From an uncultured SAR86 cluster bacterium (lineage in GTDB: Bacteria; Pseudomonadota; Gammaproteobacteria; Magnimaribacterales; AG-339-G14): a DNA stretch of 64,000 bases. How positions within the stretch are numbered: position 1 is the first letter of the stretch; each line of letters starts with the position of its first letter. Shown in pieces: positions 21,997 to 31,364 of this stretch. The translations under genes were made by a program, and so were the position numbers. The notes under the pieces were generated by a model. It saw only the letters and a program-made list of their open reading frames with translations, ran no database searches and was not told the origin of the DNA. The stretch spans positions 1 through 64,000 of the forward strand of contig CACILL010000004.1 of assembly GCA_902587545.1 (NCBI GenBank), read 5' to 3'.

Positions 21997-22441
21997 TAAA
22001 CATGGATAAAGACTCAGCAACATAAGCAGGTTTTTCTTGACCTTCTATCTCCATCACAACTTCATATTTTAAAAGATATCTTCCATCACCTTTATCATCA
22101 ACAGACAAAAGTGTTGATTTAGTCCTTACTTTTGAACCCACATTAACAGGAGTTAAAAATCGAACTTTATCAAGTCCATAATTAAAAACCATGGTCATAC
22201 CCTCAGGAGCAACTTGAGGAGCTGGCAACCCAGCCATCAACGAGAGGGATAAGAATCCATGAGCTATTGTTGAGCCAAAAAGTGGTGTAGCTTTCTCTGA
22301 ATCGATATGAATGAATTGGTGGTCATTCGTTGCATCAGCAAATTGATTTATTCTATCTTGATCGACTTTTAACCAATCGGAAGCCCCCATATCTTTGCCA
22401 ATGTAATCTTTTAAAGTGTCTGCAGGTACTAATCCAGCCAT
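21989..22441 (-). CDS. MaoC-family (R)-hydratase-like protein
   Basis: RINQFADATNDHQFIHIDSEKATPLFGSTIAHGFLSLSL hot-dog hydratase motif. Confidence 0.9.
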   Translation of the reverse strand: MAGLVPADTLKDYIGKDMGASDWLKVDQDRINQFADATNDHQFIHIDSEKATPLFGSTIAHGFLSLSLMAGLPAPQVAPEGMTMVFNYGLDKVRFLTPVNVGSKVRTKSTLLSVDDKGDGRYLLKYEVVMEIEGQEKPAYVAESLSMFIT

Positions 22442-22460
22442 TGTTTTCTCCTTGTTTTTT

Positions 22461-24077
22461 TTATTTCGTTAAATGATTTTTGTATTCTTCTCGCAAACCT
22501 GTCTTGAGAAGTTTCCCTGTTGCTCCGTGAGGAAGTTCATCTAGAAAGATAACGTCATCAGGGAGCCACCACTTGGCTACTTTATCAGAAAGGTAATCCA
22601 ATACTGAATCTTTATCACATTCTTCCAAGCCATTTTTTACTATAAACAATAAAGGTCTTTCATCCCATTTGGCATGAGCAACTCCAACAACACATGCCTC
22701 TGCTACTCCTGGATGTCCAACTGCCGTATTTTCTAGGTCAATAGAACTAATCCACTCTCCTCCAGATTTAATAACATCTTTACTTCTATCGACTATTCTC
22801 ATGTAGCCATGAGTATCTATCGTTGCAACGTCTCCCGTATCAAACCAACCATCTTCTAGAGCTGTCTCGTTAGACTTAAAGTATCGTTCAATAATTGCAG
22901 GCCCTTTTACCATAAGTCTCCCAAACGTTTTTCCATCATTAGGAAGAACCTTACCTTCATCATTTATTATTTTCATTGAACAACCATAAACTGCCCTACC
23001 TTGGCTTGTTTGAATTTCATATCTTTCTTCAAGATCCATGCCATCCATCTCAGGAGTATAGGAATTGAGTGTCCCAAGCGGACTCATTTCTGTCATACCC
23101 CAACCATGAAGTAAAAAGCAATCATGTTTCTCTTGAAAGGCTTTAATCATTGCTTTTGGGGCGGCAGAACCGCCAACTAAAACACTATTTACAGACTCAA
23201 GTTTGATATTATTCTTCTCAGTGTAATTCAGTAAGTCAAGCCATACAGTAGGAACTCCCATAAGCTGATTTACTTTTTCAGAAGTAATTAAATTACAAAT
23301 TGATTCACCATCAGTGAAGGGGCCTGGAAAAACCATTTTGGCGCCATACATAAATGAGGCATATGGAATTCCCCACGCGTTGACATGAAACATTGGCACT
23401 ACAGGAAGCAAAACTGTTTCAGAAGTTAAATTCATTGCATTCCCAGCAGTAGCATACCAAGCATGTAAAACTGTAGATCTGTGAGAATAAAGAACTCCTT
23501 TAGGATTTCCAGTTGTACCAGACGTATAACACAATGATGATGCTGTATTCTCATCAAACTCAGGCCAAACTATTTCTTCAGATTCATCAGCAATAAGATC
23601 TTCATAACAAATGAGATTTTTAATTGATGAAGATGGCATGTGCTCCTTATCAGTAAGTACCACAATTCCTTTAACTGTTTTAAGGTCAGAAATGACATTT
23701 TCTATGATTGGTAAGAAAGGCGCATCAACGAAGATATATTTATCTTCGGCATGATTAACAATGTATTTAATGTCGTCTGGAAATAATCTAGGATTTAGGG
23801 TATGAAGAATGGCTCCCAATCCGGAAATGCCAAAATAAAGTTCTAAATGGCGATAACTGTTTACCGCCATTGTGGCAATTATATCCCCCTCTTTAATACT
23901 TAAATTAAGCAAAGCATTGGCCAATTTCTTTGATCTTTTTGCGGAGTCTTTGATGGTATATCTATGTATGCCTCCTTCTACAGTGTTGCTTACTATTTCG
24001 GTATTGGCGTTATTTTTTATAGCATGTTCTAAAACTCCTGAAATAAGAAGTTGTTCATTCATCATATTTCCTAACAT
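22461..24077 (-). CDS. AMP-dependent fatty acyl-CoA synthetase
   Basis: [58 protein letters not shown]. Confidence 0.95.
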   Translation of the reverse strand: MLGNMMNEQLLISGVLEHAIKNNANTEIVSNTVEGGIHRYTIKDSAKRSKKLANALLNLSIKEGDIIATMAVNSYRHLELYFGISGLGAILHTLNPRLFPDDIKYIVNHAEDKYIFVDAPFLPIIENVISDLKTVKGIVVLTDKEHMPSSSIKNLICYEDLIADESEEIVWPEFDENTASSLCYTSGTTGNPKGVLYSHRSTVLHAWYATAGNAMNLTSETVLLPVVPMFHVNAWGIPYASFMYGAKMVFPGPFTDGESICNLITSEKVNQLMGVPTVWLDLLNYTEKNNIKLESVNSVLVGGSAAPKAMIKAFQEKHDCFLLHGWGMTEMSPLGTLNSYTPEMDGMDLEERYEIQTSQGRAVYGCSMKIINDEGKVLPNDGKTFGRLMVKGPAIIERYFKSNETALEDGWFDTGDVATIDTHGYMRIVDRSKDVIKSGGEWISSIDLENTAVGHPGVAEACVVGVAHAKWDERPLLFIVKNGLEECDKDSVLDYLSDKVAKWWLPDDVIFLDELPHGATGKLLKTGLREEYKNHLTK

Positions 24078-24081
24078 AATC

Positions 24082-25137
24082 TCACCTTTTTTTTGTTAAA
24101 CCCTTTACGAATAAAGGAGAATATCTTCGCTCAAGAAATCCTTCAACCTCTTTTTTTGATTCTAAATGAAAAAGTTTTATATCATTTAAAGAAGACATTA
24201 AAAATGGTTTCCATTCCAATAAAATTTCATCAAGAGGGTTTTCAAAAATAAATCGAATTGATTTTTTGCTGATATTTAAAGCAAGCTGTAATTCCTTTTC
24301 GTTTAACTTCTTAAATGGATCAGAGAAGATTGGTTTTAATTCTTTTGGTAAATATGGAACTTTTTGCTTCGGGTTATATAAATAATTTAATAAAAATTTG
24401 TCGGTTTCTTTTAAACCAGTTCCGTTAAGAAAGTGTCCAACTATTGATTTGTTTAAAGATCTTCCCTTTAAGGGACCTAAAAACAGTCTATTAGGGCAAT
24501 AATCATTTGCATAAAAATTATCCCATATGGCTATAGGATTTTTAAAAAAATCTTGAATAGACTTTAGAGATGAATTGTTAATTCTTTCACTGATAACATT
24601 ATCACCTGTCCAAAAAATTACTACGCGGCTATTTAAATTTTCTTTTAGCCCTCCTAAATATCCTTCATCAAATATCCCCTTTGATAAAGATAAATTATAA
24701 ATTGACGGACAAAACCACATATTTTTTTGTTTTGGAAGGTGCATAGAAACTTTATTTAAGACGTCAGCATGTTTTTTTCCCAAATCTTTATCTGCCGCTT
24801 CCTGACCAAAATTAGTTATATCAATGTCATCGAAGAAAATTGCTATTTCATCAAAACCTGCCTTTTCAAGAGCATGAGATAATTTTCTTTTCAAAAGTTT
24901 TAAATTTTTTTCAATGTCTTCAAAAAATTCTGAAGTAGGAGAAACACAGTAAACTTGCTTAATTTTTTTTGGAAGAATCCTTCTCTGAAGATTTTTATCA
25001 AGTTCTTTCCATCGATGACGCAAATAAATATCTTCTTTTGGCCCATAAAAATAATGAGAAATAGGTGTTTTTAAATCTTTAAACGCATCAATTGGTAACC
25101 TCCGAGAGTAATAACCTTCTATATAGCCTTTAAACAT
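24082..25137 (-). CDS. GH84 O-GlcNAcase-like glycoside hydrolase (beta-N-acetylglucosaminidase family)
   Basis: GYIEGYY, YFYGPKEDIYLRHRWKE, FDEIAIFFDDID (tandem Asp), VVIFWTGDNVIS, AIWDNFYANDYCPNRLFLGPLKGRS; these match GH84/OGA signature blocks in order. No signal peptide visible. Confidence 0.85.
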   Translation of the reverse strand: MFKGYIEGYYSRRLPIDAFKDLKTPISHYFYGPKEDIYLRHRWKELDKNLQRRILPKKIKQVYCVSPTSEFFEDIEKNLKLLKRKLSHALEKAGFDEIAIFFDDIDITNFGQEAADKDLGKKHADVLNKVSMHLPKQKNMWFCPSIYNLSLSKGIFDEGYLGGLKENLNSRVVIFWTGDNVISERINNSSLKSIQDFFKNPIAIWDNFYANDYCPNRLFLGPLKGRSLNKSIVGHFLNGTGLKETDKFLLNYLYNPKQKVPYLPKELKPIFSDPFKKLNEKELQLALNISKKSIRFIFENPLDEILLEWKPFLMSSLNDIKLFHLESKKEVEGFLERRYSPLFVKGLTKKR

Positions 25138-25140
25138 AAT

Positions 25141-25878
25141 TTAGATTCGACAGATCCTGCATTCTGGATTTTTATGAATATCAACTCTTTTAAAAATTCC
25201 TTTTAACGAATCAAAAATCATAAAATAAGATTCAAAATTTTTTTCTATAGTCGCTTTAATCACTTCAATTGCCATTAAAGAGCCTATAGCTCCAACTAAC
25301 GGAGAAGCTATCGCAGACTCTCTGCATGACAAATCTTCGTTCTCGAGATCTTCAAATAAACACTCGTAGCAGGAATTCATAGTATCTCTTAAATCAAAGC
25401 AGCCTAATTGTCCTTTCCAAGCGATAGAAGATCCAGAAATAAGAATTTTTTTATGTTTTACGCAATATCTATTTACAGTTTTTCTTGTTTCAAAATTATC
25501 AGAGCAATCAAGGATTATTTCTGAATCCTTCAGAAGATATTCGATATTTGTAGAATCAACTTTTTCCTCTAATCCTATTAGCTCAACAAAAGGATTCAAT
25601 TGAGATAATTTTTTTACTGAGGTAGCGGCTTTGTTTTTTGATAAATCATTTTCATCAAAAAGAATTTGCCTTTGTAAGTTTGAAGCTTCTACAAAGTCAA
25701 AGTCTATTATTTTGATTTTACCGAATCCAGATAGAGTTGAATATAGAGAGGCAGAGCATCCCAAGCCACCCACGCCTATAAATGCCAACGACATATCATT
25801 AATTTTTTCCTGCCCTTCAATGTCTATTTCAGGCAACATAATATGTCTGCTATATCTAAGTAATTCTTCTTTTAACAT
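25141..25878 (-). CDS. moeB: ThiF/MoeB/HesA-family adenylyltransferase
   Basis: YSRHIMLPEIDIEGQEKI, GVGGLGCSASLY, DCSDNFETRKTVNRYC, CYECLF and CRIC zinc cysteines. Confidence 0.9.
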   Translation of the reverse strand: MLKEELLRYSRHIMLPEIDIEGQEKINDMSLAFIGVGGLGCSASLYSTLSGFGKIKIIDFDFVEASNLQRQILFDENDLSKNKAATSVKKLSQLNPFVELIGLEEKVDSTNIEYLLKDSEIILDCSDNFETRKTVNRYCVKHKKILISGSSIAWKGQLGCFDLRDTMNSCYECLFEDLENEDLSCRESAIASPLVGAIGSLMAIEVIKATIEKNFESYFMIFDSLKGIFKRVDIHKNPECRICRI

Positions 25879-26681
25879 TGATAAATCGAAACTCTTTTAT
25901 CTCCATTTAAATCATTTAAATTCGAAAAATTAAGATACCCATTTTCCACAGCAAATTTATTTAATTCTTTATATTGATCAGGAGCATGTTCTAAATAAAC
26001 TTTACCATTTTCATTTAAAAAATTTTTTCCTTTAGATAGGATTAATTTTAAATCAGATAGCCCTTTATCTTTTGAAAATAAAGCTTTTTCTGGTTCATGC
26101 CAGATCCCTTCTTCTTTTCCGCTAGTTGCCTCTTTATCCACATAAGGAGGATTAGAAATTAAATAATCTACCTGAGGAAAAAGCCATTCATTATTCCAGT
26201 CGTGATTTAAAAAAATTATATTTTCACAGCAAAATTTCGCCGCATTTTGTTTTGCCACCAAGATACTTTTAATTGAAATATCTGTTGCAAATATAAAACA
26301 ATCTTTAATTTCTTGAGCGATTGATATAGAAATAGCTCCGGACCCTGTTCCAAGCTCAAGAAGAGTTTTGCCCTGTAGTTTTTCATTGAGAATTGCATCT
26401 ACCAATGTTTCAGTTTCTGGACGCGGAACAAGGACATCTGGAGTGACAATAAAACTATTTTTCCAAAACCCTTTCTTTCCGATTAAATATGCTAGTGGCT
26501 TCCCTTTTAATCTCTCTTCGACCATTAGGTCAATGGAGCTTAAATCTTTTTTATTAATTTCTTTTTTAATATCTGAATAAATTTTTGCTTTATCAATTTT
26601 GAGAACGTGTTGAAGAATAATTTCAGCATCAGGACTATCAATTTTGTTTTTAGTTTCTATTAACTTATCTTTGAGAAGCAT
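25872..26681 (-). CDS. prmC: Release factor glutamine methyltransferase
   Basis: VLVPRPETETLVD, LELGTGSGAISISIA, LISNPPYV. Confidence 0.97.
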   Translation of the reverse strand: MLLKDKLIETKNKIDSPDAEIILQHVLKIDKAKIYSDIKKEINKKDLSSIDLMVEERLKGKPLAYLIGKKGFWKNSFIVTPDVLVPRPETETLVDAILNEKLQGKTLLELGTGSGAISISIAQEIKDCFIFATDISIKSILVAKQNAAKFCCENIIFLNHDWNNEWLFPQVDYLISNPPYVDKEATSGKEEGIWHEPEKALFSKDKGLSDLKLILSKGKNFLNENGKVYLEHAPDQYKELNKFAVENGYLNFSNLNDLNGDKRVSIYQC

Positions 26682-27772
26682 CAGGTAGTTTCATTTTCTA
26701 AGTTAATAAGTTTTTTTGCTTCGTTCTCTTCTGTTAGAGCTGATAGCATAGTTTCCATGTCACCATCTAAAAATTCTTCCAAATTATGTACAGAATATTC
26801 TATTCTGTGATCAGTAACTCTGCTTTGAGGAAAATTATAAGTTCTTATTTTTTCTGACCTATCACCACTTCCAACCATGACCTTTCTTTGAGAGTCTAAT
26901 TCTTTAGCTTGTTCTTCTAGAGCTGCCTCATTCAATTTACTCTGAAGTAAAGACATAGCTTTCTCTTTATTCTTATGTTGCGATCTTCCGTCCTGACACT
27001 CAACAACGATGCCAGACGGAATATGTGTCAGTCTTACTGCGGAATCGGTTTTATTAACGTGCTGTCCTCCTGCGCCAGATGCTCGAAAAGTATCAACTCT
27101 AATTTCTGACTTATCAATATTTATGTTTTCTTGTTCATCTAACTCAGGCAGGATGGCTACTGAACATGCTGAGGTATGAATTCTACCCTGTGATTCGGTT
27201 TCTGGAACTCTTTGAACCCTGTGTATTCCTGATTCGTATTTTAGAAAACCATAAGCACCTCTTCCAGTAATTTTGGATACTATTTCTTTGAAACCTCCTT
27301 TTTCGCTCTCTCTAGAGCTAATGATTTCTATTTGCCATTTTCGTCTTTCCGATAGTCTGGAAAACATCCTAAACAAATCGCCAGTAAACAGTCCTGCTTC
27401 ATCGCCTCCAGTACCAGCGCGAATTTCTACAAATGCATTTTTTTCGTCATTTGGATCTTTTGGTAACAGCATTTTTTTTAAATTTTCTTCTAAAGAGTCT
27501 TTTTTATTTTTGAGGCTTTCTAGTTCTTCTTGAGCTAAGGCTCTAATTTCACTATCCGAATCATTCAAAAGTTGATTTGATTCATCAATATTTTCCTCAA
27601 CAGATTTAAATTCGCTGAAGCTATCTACAATAGGTTTCAGGTTTGAATATTCTTTTGAAATAGACGTAAACTTAGTTTGATTCTCTATTGTTTCTGGCTT
27701 TGATAGCTCAGATTCCATTTGAGAAAATTTAATTTGAATTTCTTCTAGTTTCTTTTTTACCGACTCCAGCAT
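26681..27772 (-). CDS. prfA: Peptide chain release factor 1
   Basis: GGQHVNKTDSAVRLTHIPSGIVVECQDGRSQHKNKEKAM; RTYNFPQSRVTDHRI; start trimmed to MLESVKKKLEEI. Confidence 0.97.
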   Translation of the reverse strand: MLESVKKKLEEIQIKFSQMESELSKPETIENQTKFTSISKEYSNLKPIVDSFSEFKSVEENIDESNQLLNDSDSEIRALAQEELESLKNKKDSLEENLKKMLLPKDPNDEKNAFVEIRAGTGGDEAGLFTGDLFRMFSRLSERRKWQIEIISSRESEKGGFKEIVSKITGRGAYGFLKYESGIHRVQRVPETESQGRIHTSACSVAILPELDEQENINIDKSEIRVDTFRASGAGGQHVNKTDSAVRLTHIPSGIVVECQDGRSQHKNKEKAMSLLQSKLNEAALEEQAKELDSQRKVMVGSGDRSEKIRTYNFPQSRVTDHRIEYSVHNLEEFLDGDMETMLSALTEENEAKKLINLENETT

Positions 27773-27804
27773 AAAAACTATTATAGTATCTAGTCTGCTT
27801 TCAT

Positions 27805-28245
27805 ATGAAAAAATCGTTTTTAGCTTGGTATCTTTTTTTAGTTTTTTTTCTCTTTTCTTGTGCAGCAATCGAAATCAAAGAGGATATTTTTTCAAAAAAA
27901 GGTAAGTTTTCTCTTGCTTCTAATTCTGAGTATTTCTCAGGAACCGTAAATGTGAGTGACGTAGATAAGAGAATTCAATTGAATTTAGATGGTTTAGGTA
28001 AAGACTTTAAAATTTCGTTTAAAGATGAAGAAATCAAAACAAACTTTAAATACGAAAACATCATAAAAGAATCTGATTTTAAGTTATTTCTTAAATGGTT
28101 CTTTTTCAAATGTACAGATAACGAATGTCAAAATTTTACCTTGCAAAATCTTAATCTAAAAAAGTATTTATCTAATAATTCAGGTCTAATTATTCAAGGA
28201 AATTTTCAAAAATTTAGATTGTCAATGAAACTCAATGATATTTAG
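27805..28245 (+). CDS. lolB: LolB-like outer-membrane lipoprotein (short)
   Basis: Lipobox LFSC; directly upstream of ispE, divergent from prfA as in gammaproteobacteria; sequence very divergent. Confidence 0.55.
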   Translation: MKKSFLAWYLFLVFFLFSCAAIEIKEDIFSKKGKFSLASNSEYFSGTVNVSDVDKRIQLNLDGLGKDFKISFKDEEIKTNFKYENIIKESDFKLFLKWFFFKCTDNECQNFTLQNLNLKKYLSNNSGLIIQGNFQKFRLSMKLNDI

Positions 28246-29050
28246 TTCTCCAGCAAAAATTAATTTATCTTTGAAAATAACCAGAAAGAGATCGGATGGT
28301 TTTCATGATATTGATTCAGATTTTCAATTTTTAAATTGGGGAGACAAACTCGAAATTTCTTCTTCAAATAAACTGTCAGTTTCAACAACAAAAATTCAGG
28401 TTTCTCAACAAGAAAACTTAGTTACTCAAGCTTTGAAAAAAATTGAGTCCTTTTGTGATACCAAACTTAATTATTCTGTAAAAATTGAGAAAAATATTCC
28501 TCTTGGCTCTGGACTTGGGGGCGGGAGTTCCAATGCGGCAACTGCAATGCTAGCAGTTAATAGCCTCGCAAAACTCAATTTATCCTTAGATGTTTTAGTA
28601 GATTTGGGTAAATCTTTAGGATCGGATATACCATTTTTTTTAAAAGGTCTGTCTGGAAGAGTCTCGGGAATAGGAGAGATAATTGAGCCTGAGGAATTTC
28701 CAGAACATCTAGTCATGATCCTATTTCCAGAATGTTCAATATCCACAAAAGATGCCTATAAAGCTGTAACATTGGAGGAAATTTCAAACAAGAGAGATAG
28801 GTTAAAAGGAAACTTTTTTGAAGAGTGGGTTTTGTTTAATTATCCTCAGGTCAGAGAAGCATTTGACTTTTTAAGTGGTAGTAAAGAAGTAAAAATTTCT
28901 GGAACAGGAAGTAGTATGTTCACAAAAATTAATTCTTTTGAAGAGGGAAAGGAAATAATGGATAATGCACCAAGAAAATTAGCATATGTTATTACCAATA
29001 CTATTAACAAATCGCCTTTATTAAATGAACTGCTTAATTCTGGGGTGTAG
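28235..29050 (+). CDS. ispE: 4-diphosphocytidyl-2-C-methyl-D-erythritol kinase
   Basis: SPAKINLSLKITRKRSDGFHDIDS; IPLGSGLGGGSSNAATAM. Confidence 0.97.
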   Translation: MIFSSPAKINLSLKITRKRSDGFHDIDSDFQFLNWGDKLEISSSNKLSVSTTKIQVSQQENLVTQALKKIESFCDTKLNYSVKIEKNIPLGSGLGGGSSNAATAMLAVNSLAKLNLSLDVLVDLGKSLGSDIPFFLKGLSGRVSGIGEIIEPEEFPEHLVMILFPECSISTKDAYKAVTLEEISNKRDRLKGNFFEEWVLFNYPQVREAFDFLSGSKEVKISGTGSSMFTKINSFEEGKEIMDNAPRKLAYVITNTINKSPLLNELLNSGV

Positions 29051-29115
29051 CCAAGCGGTAAGGCAGCGGCTTTTGATGCCGCCATGCGATGGTTCGAATC
29101 CATCCACCCCAGCCA
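29041..29115 (+). tRNA. tRNA-Gln (TTG), CCA encoded
   Basis: Cloverleaf TGGGGTG TA GCCAAGCGGTAAGGC A GCGGC TTTTGAT GCCGC ... GATGG TTCGAAT CCATC CACCCCA GCCA. Confidence 0.97.
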
Positions 29116-29124
29116 AAAATAAAA

Positions 29125-30078
29125 ATGAATTCTAAAAACAACTTAGTCATTTTCTCCGGAAATTCTAATCCTAGCCTAGCAAATAAAATCGTTAAACAAC
29201 TCAATAAACCTCTTGGAAAAGCGATTGTGGGGAGATTTAGCGATAAAGAGATGAATATCAAAATTGAAGAAAACGTTAGGGGAAAGGATGTTTTCATAAT
29301 TCAGTCTACTTGTTTTCCAGCAAATGATAATCTAATGGAATTGATCATCATGATTGATGCTTTGAGACGAGCATCTGCATCAAGAATTACAGCTGTGATA
29401 CCTTATTTTGGATACGCTCGACAAGATCGAAGAGTCAGATCCGAAAGAGTTCCGATAAGTGCAAAATTAGTTGCAGATATGTTGCAAAGTGCTGGTGCCA
29501 ACAGAGTTCTTACTATCGAACTGCACTCTGATCAAATTCAAGGCTTCTTCAATATTCCAGTTGACAATGTTTACGGAACAAGCGTAATTTTTGATCATAT
29601 CGTTAAGACAAAATATAAAAATCAAATGGTGGTTTCTCCTGATGTTGGAGGAGTAGTAAGAGCAAGAGCATTGGCTAAGTTTTTAGATGATGCCGATTTA
29701 GCAATTATTGATAAAAGAAGAGAAAAGGAAAATCAATCTCAGGTCATGAATGTTATTGGAGATGTACAAGACAAAACATGTATTCTTGTTGACGATATTA
29801 TTGATACTGCTGGAACAATTTGTAATGCTGCTGAAGCTTTAAAGGAGTCAGGTGCTAAAAGGGTCGTTAGTTATGCTACTCATGCAGTTCTTTCTGGTGA
29901 TGCTTTAAAAAATATTAGTAATTCAAGACTAGACGAATTAATAGTTACTGATACAATTCCGCTTTCAGAAATGGCCTCATCAACTAAAAAGATCAAAACC
30001 ATTTCTATGGATAAAACTATAGCTGAGGCTATAAATAGGGTTAATAAGGAAGAATCTATCAGCCAAATGTTTTTATAA
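29125..30078 (+). CDS. prs: Ribose-phosphate pyrophosphokinase
   Basis: [50 protein letters not shown]; track start extends into the tRNA. Confidence 0.97.
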   Translation: MNSKNNLVIFSGNSNPSLANKIVKQLNKPLGKAIVGRFSDKEMNIKIEENVRGKDVFIIQSTCFPANDNLMELIIMIDALRRASASRITAVIPYFGYARQDRRVRSERVPISAKLVADMLQSAGANRVLTIELHSDQIQGFFNIPVDNVYGTSVIFDHIVKTKYKNQMVVSPDVGGVVRARALAKFLDDADLAIIDKRREKENQSQVMNVIGDVQDKTCILVDDIIDTAGTICNAAEALKESGAKRVVSYATHAVLSGDALKNISNSRLDELIVTDTIPLSEMASSTKKIKTISMDKTIAEAINRVNKEESISQMFL

Positions 30079-30080
30079 AA

Positions 30081-30779
30081 ATGAGTGAATCAACATCTAT
30101 ATCTGCCGAAATAAGAGAGAATAATATTTCAGCAAAAATTTTGAGAAAATCAGGAGAGATTCCTGCAGTAGTTTATGGTCAAGAAAACGATACTAAACTA
30201 GTTAAAATTTTAGAAAAAGATTTAGTTAAAATTCTTGAAAATCCTAGTATTTTTTCTCAAGTTATCGAGTTGAATCAAAATGATGATGCTGTAAAAGTTA
30301 TTTTGAAAGAGGTTCAGGTAAACCCATCTAATGACAGACCAATCCACGTAGATTTTCAAGCCGTTAACGAAAAGACAAACATCACAATTAATGTGCCTCT
30401 AAAATTTATTAATGAAGAGGTTTGTGTTGGAGTTAAACAACAAGGTGGGATGATTTCACATCTCAAAAATGAAATTGAATTAACTTGTAATGCTCAAAAC
30501 CTTCCAGAATTCATTGAGATTGACATGAAAGATCTAGAAATAGGTTCAAACGTTATGCAGTCTCAAATTATCCTGCCTGAAGGAGTTTCTCTAAGTACTA
30601 ACATTCTTAACAATCAAGACCAACCGGTTGCAAGTGTGAACGTTACTCGAGCTGCTCTTGATATTGATGATGAGCCTTCTGAGGACGAACAAGATGAATC
30701 TGAAGATTCTATTGATGAGGCGTCTGAAACTAAAGATGCTGCAGATGAGAGTAGCTCTGAGGAAGAATCTAAAGACTAA
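30081..30779 (+). CDS. rplY: 50S ribosomal protein L25 (CTC family) with acidic C-terminal tail
   Basis: RKSGEIPAVVYGQ; C-terminal CTC domain; position prs-rplY-pth. Confidence 0.95.
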   Translation: MSESTSISAEIRENNISAKILRKSGEIPAVVYGQENDTKLVKILEKDLVKILENPSIFSQVIELNQNDDAVKVILKEVQVNPSNDRPIHVDFQAVNEKTNITINVPLKFINEEVCVGVKQQGGMISHLKNEIELTCNAQNLPEFIEIDMKDLEIGSNVMQSQIILPEGVSLSTNILNNQDQPVASVNVTRAALDIDDEPSEDEQDESEDSIDEASETKDAADESSSEEESKD

Positions 30780-30794
30780 CTTTCCAAAGTTTTC

Positions 30795-31364
30795 ATGAGT
30801 TCTTTTCTAGTCGTTGGCCTAGGTAACCCAGGTTCAAGATATTCCAATACTAGGCATAATGTTGGAACAGACTTTATCCTAGAAGCTCAAAAAAAATATT
30901 CTTTTGATTTAAAAGAAAAGAAAACTTTAAAATCCTTTTTGGCAGAAGTAGTCATCCAAGATAAAAAAGTCATTTTTGCAGTTCCCACTATTTTTATGAA
31001 TCATAGCGGAGTAGCTTTAAAGTTATTAAAAAATAAGTTTAATACGACTATAGAAAATATTATCGTCATTCATGATGATCTTGATTTGAAGTCTGGAGTA
31101 ATAAAATTAAAAGCAGGCGGAGGACATGGTGGCCACAATGGTTTGAAAAGTATTTTTGAAAATCTAGGATCAAAAGAATTTAAAAGAATTAGAATTGGAA
31201 TCGATCACCCAGGTGATAAGAAAAAAGTAAATAAGTACGTGATTCAGAAAGGAAAAAAAGAGGAAAAGATAGATCGCCTGCAATGTATAGATAAAGGTCT
31301 TTCCGTAATCGAATTTTTATTTCAAGGGGATTGGGACGCGGCCTTAAATAAACTGAATAACTGA
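30795..31364 (+). CDS. pth: Peptidyl-tRNA hydrolase
   Basis: VGLGNPGSRYSNTRHNVGTDFI; KAGGGHGGHNGLKSI. Confidence 0.97.
   Translation: MSSFLVVGLGNPGSRYSNTRHNVGTDFILEAQKKYSFDLKEKKTLKSFLAEVVIQDKKVIFAVPTIFMNHSGVALKLLKNKFNTTIENIIVIHDDLDLKSGVIKLKAGGGHGGHNGLKSIFENLGSKEFKRIRIGIDHPGDKKKVNKYVIQKGKKEEKIDRLQCIDKGLSVIEFLFQGDWDAALNKLNN

Noticed and set aside
24082-25137. Whether the GH84 gene marks a genomic island
   Set aside because: It is as AT-rich as its neighbours, in tight operon spacing, with no integrase, repeats or tRNA junction nearby.
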